Assembly: GCA_949358305.1 (NCBI GenBank)
Contig: OX442315.1
Coordinates: 34,314,427-34,374,426, forward strand
Reading direction: 5' to 3'
Length of the DNA: 60,000 nucleotides
From: Strigamia acuminata
Lineage: Eukaryota; Arthropoda; Chilopoda; Geophilomorpha; Linotaeniidae
Position numbers and translations under genes: made by a program. The notes beneath the pieces were generated by a model. It was not told the origin of the DNA. It was given only the letters and a program-made list of their open reading frames with translations, and ran no database searches. Position 1 is the first letter of the stretch; the number at the start of each line of letters is the position of its first letter. Positions 52,092-60,000 of this stretch are shown here, in pieces.

Positions 52092-55000
52092 CTTCCGTGG
52101 CAGCAACGACGCGTGCACGCGCGGTGCGACCAAACGGTTTCGGTCTCTCCATAGTCTACTGAAAATCGTCTTCTTCAACCATAAGGTATCAAAATGGATT
52201 TCCAGTGGTCTGCTGTGCTGCTCTACATGCTGCTGTCGATCGGATGTTGGTCCAAAGTATTGCAATGCAGATAGCCCTCGAACTAACTTGAATGTATATC
52301 ATTTAGGTATATATAATGACAGCATTTGACAAGACAACTTTTTATTTTCCTCAAACATCTACAAAGATATAATTCAGTGGTGCAAAACAAACTCGAAACG
52401 TGTTGAAAACAAAGAAATGGATTTGTGCAACATGAAGAAAGAAATTCCTTCAATTTTTTTATTTTTATTTTTATTTTATTTTTTAATTTTTTTAATTTTT
52501 TTAATTTTTTTTTAATTTATAAATTTTTTTTGTTGTTTCTATGCAGTGTTAGGTAGAATACAAAAATGAAAAAGAAAAAAAAAATTAAGTTGAGCCAAAA
52601 AAAAAATAATAATAATATTAATTAATTTTGTGCAAGTGAGATGAGACAACATTAATAAATTTCCCTCTCGTCAAATGATACCAAAATTAGAAAGAAAGAA
52701 AAAAAAAAACCAAGAAAAGAAAAAAAAAATCTTTTTTTTTTTTTTTTTACATAAAAACTGATTGTTAACTTATCAAAAGGCAGCTAGAACCCCTAAAATG
52801 ATGCTCACTGTGACACACGGCAGAGTGCAGCAGGCAAATAAAATTCTCACCAGCACGCAACATCACCATGCCAACGAATTAGTTCATCGATCAACAAAAA
52901 TTAATTGGGAATTTCAATTATAGAGAGGGAGAAAATGATTTTTAAAAAATAATAATAAATAATAATAAATAATAAATAATAATAATAATAATAATAATAA
53001 TAAACAATTCGTGGTTGTTTTTGTCCCCACAATGCTCAGTAAAACGTGACAGAAGGACGGGGTGCTTCTAGAAACTCACTTTTCTGCAAGTCAAATGTGT
53101 TCTGGAGTTACCTATAGGATTTTTTGTTTCGAAAAATAAGAACAAACTAAATAAAAATAATAATAAGTACGAAAAATAAATAAAACTATTGGCGAAAGTG
53201 CTCAATTGCAACATTTTTTGCAGAAATTAAATAATAATAAAGAGGCACATCCGTTTTATTTAATAGCCTCTTCCCATTTCTACTTCCTCTGCTACAAGGG
53301 GAACTTTAATGGCCTAAAAACCAGTGGTTAGTTGGAGGCATATACCCGAAAATAGGTGGCCAGTCAGTGATAAGTAAAAAAAAAAATAATTTAAAAAATA
53401 AAATTTGAATTGTATAAAAAAAAAAATTAAAAATTGTTTTTGTTTTGTTGTTTTATGATCCTCTGGGAATTTTGCATATTTGATGAATTAATTAAATTTC
53501 TCAGAGTTTTAAAAACCTGTTTTAATTGTTTAAGGTGCGTAGTTATATGGTAAATTCAAAAATTAAATAATTCAAAAATTTAAAAAATTTAAAAATTTAA
53601 AAATTTAAAAATTTAAAAATCCAGATTGTTACATTTTTAGTTCTTCCTAATATCACCAGGTTTTAGTTGTTGGTAGAGGGAGAAAAGGGAGAAGAGAAAA
53701 ATTCTTGTTGTATATAAACCATATCAAAAATGATGTATCTCAGTTATGTGAATATGGGATTTGGGTAATGGTTGAACCAAAAATTGTCAAATATGGTGTC
53801 AAGAGTATAATGCAAATTAAAATTCATCTTTAAAAATAATTTATTCATCAGATATAATTTTTTGTCGACATATTTTTGTCTGAAAAATGATTTCCACGCC
53901 ATTTTGTGCTATTTTCTTCATTTCTAAAACATTTTTAGCAACATGTGGTTGTAATCTTAAGTAGGTTGTTTTACACTTGAGGAATTGCATTAACCTTGAC
54001 CACCCAAATCGGTTTAAAAAAAAATTAAGGAGTGTCAAACTCGACCCATACTTGGCATTTGTGGAATATTCTAATTTTTATTCTTTCCAATTTGGTCACC
54101 AAGTTACATAACTTAAAAATAATTTAAAAAATAAAAATAAAACAATATTTAAAATTCTTGTCCAAAATGGGTCAATTTGGACTCCAAATTAAAGTGTAAT
54201 TTCATTTGTTTAAAATTAATTTGCATTTATGAATATTTTATTGTGTTTGAACGAGTTTATTTCTATTTTTTGTCATCAATTGTGAATTGCAGTTATAAAA
54301 TAGGTCAATCCGTGAGTTTATTCCACTCCTTTTATGGTTATGAATTTATAAGAGAACAAAAACTTGTTTATTTCTTTTCTTTTTTTCATTTCCAAAAAAG
54401 GTATGAACTGAAATTCAACCATATAAACCTTAGAAAACTTTCTTGATGCTCGTAGCATATCAAGACCATAAGTGAACAAACAAAAGCACCATTTTCATCG
54501 TCTTATCATGAGTTTTCAAAGGTGCAAAAACAAAATATTAATAAAAGAAAAATGTCCGAATGAAAGTAATTTTCCTAACGTGCTGAAAATTTTTGTCAAA
54601 TGAAAATTTATTCCATCAAACTCCCTATTTCTCTCTCTCTCAAATCTTCTCTCTATCTCTCTCTATCTCTCTGCTATCTCTCTCTATCTCTTTCACTCTA
54701 TACTCCACCTTGAAAAGAAAAAAAGAAATAATTATTACAGGAAAAAAAAAATCTTCACTGCCATGACTGACTCTAAATTTTGCTTTTGGCTTTAATGAAG
54801 CAATCTGCCTATCTGCCCCACATTTATAATGTTATGAAATTTGCACAGATAGTACTTGAAATGAGACTTTTTTTGTTTGATATGTTGTGTTTGTTCCATG
54901 ATTTTTTATTTTCCCTTTCCGGGTATATGCCAAATTAAAGAAAAACTCACAAATAACGGCAACTGCCAATTTTTTCACTATACTGAATTTGAATTGAAAA

Positions 55001-55640
55001 ATAACCCAGTGATAAAAGTCATTCTGTTTTAATTAAAAACTGTGAAATGCAAAAGGTAAAAAAAAAGAAAAAAAAGTAAAGAAAAAAAAACCAAAAAAAA
55101 AATTATAATTAGATATGTTTCCATGTTTTGTAGGCATGTACTAAATACTGTACATTTCTGCTGTCATTTGACTGTAGTATTTAAACATCTTGTTAATTAA
55201 TGACCTGATTTTCTGTCCATTTTTACACACTTTGCACACAACATGCAGCGGCCATTTTGAAGTGATTAGAATCCGTCCGACTTCTAACCCCCGTTTTGGG
55301 CTTTATTTTCGCGAGAACGTAACGGATGACTAAACTTACATGTGTCGCGTTGAATTTATCGATTGAAAGACAATAAACGATAAAACTACGATTGAAACGA
55401 GAAGAAAATGTAAAATAATTAGTGCGGAGTCAGACAGCATTTAGACATTTATTGTCATTGTGTCTTTTATTTCCGGGAAACGATATCGACTGAATTCTCG
55501 ATTTAATTGTCAGAATAACATCGATCGTATTGCTATTGTTTCGAAATTCTAATTAATTAGTTCCTGGTGCAATATTTATTTCAATCTCGTTCTCGTATTT
55601 CGCATCGGTCAAAACCGGTCGAGGCATAAGGGCGAGGTCG
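52092..55640. other. AT-rich intergenic DNA with microsatellites
   Basis: Contains (ttttta)n at 52445-52530, (aat)n at about 52948-53003, (aaaaattt)n at 53563-53625, and (ctctat)n at 54635-54700. Short frames (53841-54038, 54177-54446) are AT-rich and without motifs. No gene is recognised. Confidence 0.55.
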
Positions 55641-55653
55641 TCAAATCCAACTA

Positions 55654-55770
55654 CCAATCAAAACGCACGAATCTTATCAGATTGTGACGTTTTTCAAACT
55701 TGGACCAATCGGAACGAAGCTGCGTGTCAACACTATAAATAGGCCGCGCTTCGAATTTGTCGAGTCAGTT
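55654..55770 (+). promoter_or_regulatory. Alpha-tubulin core promoter
   Basis: CCAAT motifs at 55654-55658 and 55705-55709, a tgacgt half-CRE at 55685-55690, TATA box tataaata at 55734-55741, and an arthropod-type initiator tcagtt at 55765-55770. The TATA-to-initiator spacing (about 31) and the 67 bases from initiator to ATG are as expected. Known consensus; activity is inferred. Confidence 0.75.
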
Positions 55771-55833
55771 TGTGAGTGGAATCGTTGCTCTCCTCTCCGT
55801 ACAAACGTATCAAACAAAAACTAAATTTGCAAA

Positions 55834-58022
<2,189 letters not shown>

Positions 58023-58171
58023 AATGGGTTTTTGTCTTTAATCCCGGCCGTTGAAAGATAAAATAAAATTTTTTGTTTAATTTCGTTTTTGCTTGTTTGG
58101 TGAATTTTTAAAATTACGTGTAATGTTTAGGCAATAAATAAGCGGCATGCTTGAAATTAATTTTGTGGTTT

Positions 58172-58177
58172 TTTATT
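58172..58177 (-). terminator. Poly(A) signal for the minus-strand gene
   Basis: tttatt on the plus strand is aataaa on the minus strand, 58 bases after the RABL6 stop. It lies between the two convergent genes. Confidence 0.6.
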
Positions 58178-58234
58178 CATTTTTTGTTGTTTTTGTTATA
58201 AAAGTTGATTTTTGTAATTGAATAAATTAAATGT

Positions 58235-60000
58235 TTAAATGGATTCGTAGTCGGCGCCTCTCGGTTCGGTCGTTCCGCCGAGGAATTCTTCCAGATCTTT
58301 GTCTTGGATTTTCTTCTTGGATTTTTTGCGTTTTTTCGCCTCGTCTTTGTTTTTCCGGTGTTTTTTCTTCTTTTCCACGTCTTTTGGCTTCCGTTTGGGT
58401 TCGGGTTTCTCGCCGGTGGTTTCGTCGCTGGAAGATTGACTCGGATCGAGGAAGATCGCGGGTTTTTTGGCCGACGTCGTCGTCGTTGTGGTCCGTTCCA
58501 GGACACTCAGATCCTCGAACTCCAAGCTGTGCACGTAACTCGTGGGTGAAGTGAGTGTGATCTAAGGTAATTTCGATTAGAAAAATTCATTTTTTGGGAT
58601 TTCCTGCGTCGTTTACTTCGTTTTCGGGCGACGATGTGAAATCGTTCGTCTTAATCACGTAACTGTCGGTAGTTTTGCTCTTTTCTTCGTCGTCGCTCGA
58701 TAAATCGTCGCCACGAACGAGATCCGCTTTGTGGTTCCTGATATCAACGGAAGAAATGATTTCGTCGTCGGGTTCTGTGTAGTCTTGGAAGCAGGCCACC
58801 ATTGGATTTGCGCTTATCTCGTCGTCACTAAAACAATAAATTAATTTAAATAAAATAAAAAATTAATTATTTTAGATGGAATTTTTTATTTTTTATTTAT
58901 AGAACCTGTCCGACTCCACGTGTGACACAACGACATCGTCGGATTTGCTCGAATTCTTTTCGTCCTCCAAGAAAAACGAATCCAACGCGTCGTCGGGCAC
59001 AAACTCGTCAACAGTTGGCGTTTTGTGGTCCGGAGATTGAGCGATCGTCGCGCACGGCGACCGGGTCTGAACCGGCGACTCCTGCTTCACTTTCTCCTTC
59101 TCCTCCTTCTTCCGAAACAAACGCGCCATTATCCCTGGCTTATTATCCCCAATCATGGGCGCACTCGGCAGCTCCGGCAGTTCAACCTGACAAGGCGTAC
59201 TCGGTACCGACACTGCGGTTCGTTGCGGCGCATTTTGAACCGCCTCAACTAAAATTAACAACCAATTAATAACATTAATATTTTAAAAATTAAATTTTTT
59301 GAAAAAAAAATTGAATCTTTTGATTTTTTTGAAGAAAAAATTGAATCTTTTGAATTTTTTGAGGAAAATATTCAATTTTTTTAGGAAAAAATTTAATTTT
59401 TTTAATTTTTTGAAGAAAAAATTAAATCTTTTGAGGAAAATATTCAATTTTTAGAGGAAAAAAATTGAATTATTTTAATTTTTTGAATTTTTTGAGGCAG
59501 AAATTGAATTTTTTGAGAAAAAAATTGAATTTTTTGAAAAAAAAATTGAATACTTTGATTTTTTTGAGGAAAATATTCAATTTTTTGAAGAAAAAATTTG
59601 AATTTTTTGATATTTTTAAGAAAAAAATTGAATTTTTTGAATTTTTTGAGGAAAAAATTGAATTTTTTGGGAAAAAATTGAAGTTTTTGAGGAAAAAATT
59701 GAATTTTTTGAGGAAAAAATTTGAATTTTTTTGATTTTTTGAGAAAAAATTTGAATTTTTTGAATTTTTTGAGATAAAAATTGAATTTTTTGACAACCAA
59801 TTAATAAAATTAATATTTTAATTAATTCGTAGACATGTACTTGAATAATTGCTTTGAGTTTGCGTCATTCCTCCATTTGACGGCCCCGTTTGAGGCGCCG
59901 GAACTTGGGATAACTGTTCAGCAACTTGACGTCGACGTTTCGTTATTGCTTCGATAAACAAATCGTAATTCTGATCCTCGGATTCCTGCAGCATTTCCAG
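58235..60000 (-). CDS. RABL6: RABL6 (Rab-like 6/Parf), C-terminal part, runs off window
   Basis: Exons on the minus strand, 5' to 3': 59841 to beyond 60000, 58906-59248, 58617-58827, 58235-58561. Introns of 592, 78 and 55 bases are GT-AG and keep phase. Features matching RABL6 in order: LEMLQESEDQNYDLFIEAI; Pro/Ser-rich region; MARLFRKKEEKEK; DEFVPDDALDSFFLED; NPMVACFQD; acidic serine stretches; a Lys-rich segment (KKKKHRKNKDEAKKRKKSKK); and the end LEEFLGGTTEPRGADYESI. The N-terminal GTPase-like domain lies outside the window. RABL6 is a large atypical Rab-like protein linked to cell proliferation control in vertebrates; the role here is inferred. It converges on alpha-tubulin, with 212 bases between stops. 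Confidence 0.88.
59285..59810. repeat. Minisatellite filling a RABL6 intron
   Basis: Degenerate units such as ttgaattttttgaggaaaaaa, about 20-22 bp, occupy nearly all of the 592-base intron. The units are A/T plus occasional g, leaving open frames of 89-118 codons on both strands that are artefacts. Confidence 0.85.

Noticed and set aside
58231-58554. 107- and 81-codon plus frames
   Set aside because: Antisense to the Lys-rich RABL6 last exon.
59444-59800. 118-codon Phe/Lys-rich minus frame
   Set aside because: Low-complexity minisatellite inside a RABL6 intron.

Overview
This window is animal nuclear DNA: AT-rich, intron-bearing and densely packed with repeats. Three host genes can be read from the sequence. 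A class I facilitative glucose transporter of the GLUT1 (SLC2A1) type lies on the + strand in 12 coding exons between 20753 and 48530 (511 codons). A complete alpha-tubulin gene (450 codons, 7 coding exons) is on + at 55834-58022. The C-terminal part of RABL6 (Rab-like 6/Parf) is on - from 58235 to past the window edge. The transporter's last exon reads [14 protein letters not shown], which resembles fly Glut1. The tubulin promoter has a TATA box about 30 bases before a TCAGT initiator. Both points suggest an arthropod or related invertebrate; the species is not identified.

1-20,600 is repeat-rich DNA with no recognisable intact host gene. It holds minisatellites (479-835, 3421-4700), an internally deleted hAT transposon with a perfect 8-bp target duplication (6223-7051), several TA-flanked inverted-repeat elements, short hAT-type elements, a broken Ty1/copia reverse-transcriptase piece (about 15961-16130), and a small helix-turn-helix-like ORF (10539-10682).

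20,600-48,530 is the GLUT1-type gene. Intron 1 contains an unrecognised GC-rich coiled-coil ORF (23129-23638). Introns 2, 4, 6 and 7 contain inverted-repeat elements, one beginning 25 bases beyond a weak splice donor. The last intron (36635-48281) holds a complete Ty3/gypsy LTR retrotransposon in antisense orientation (36774-47550). Its 1590-bp LTRs look identical, it has a 4-bp target duplication and a tRNA-Gln-type primer site, and it sits inside an older inverted-repeat element. At the entry to pol there is a textbook -1 ribosomal frameshift signal: heptamer A AAA AAC, then TGA, a 7-base spacer, and a perfect 8-bp stem-loop. Between gag and pol lies a short middle reading frame, so the element appears to need two frame changes in opposite directions.

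48,531-55,650 is mostly AT-rich and low-complexity, with a Ty1/copia integrase fragment (about 49795-49930), another TA-flanked element (51413-51760) and a possible terminal coding exon (51974-52091). 55,650-60,000 carries the alpha-tubulin promoter and gene, then RABL6 in convergent orientation, with about 210 bases between the two stop codons.

The most unusual observations are the frameshift cassette and three-frame layout of the retrotransposon, a TIR family whose outer arms match within a copy but differ between copies, and the coiled-coil ORF in GLUT1 intron 1.
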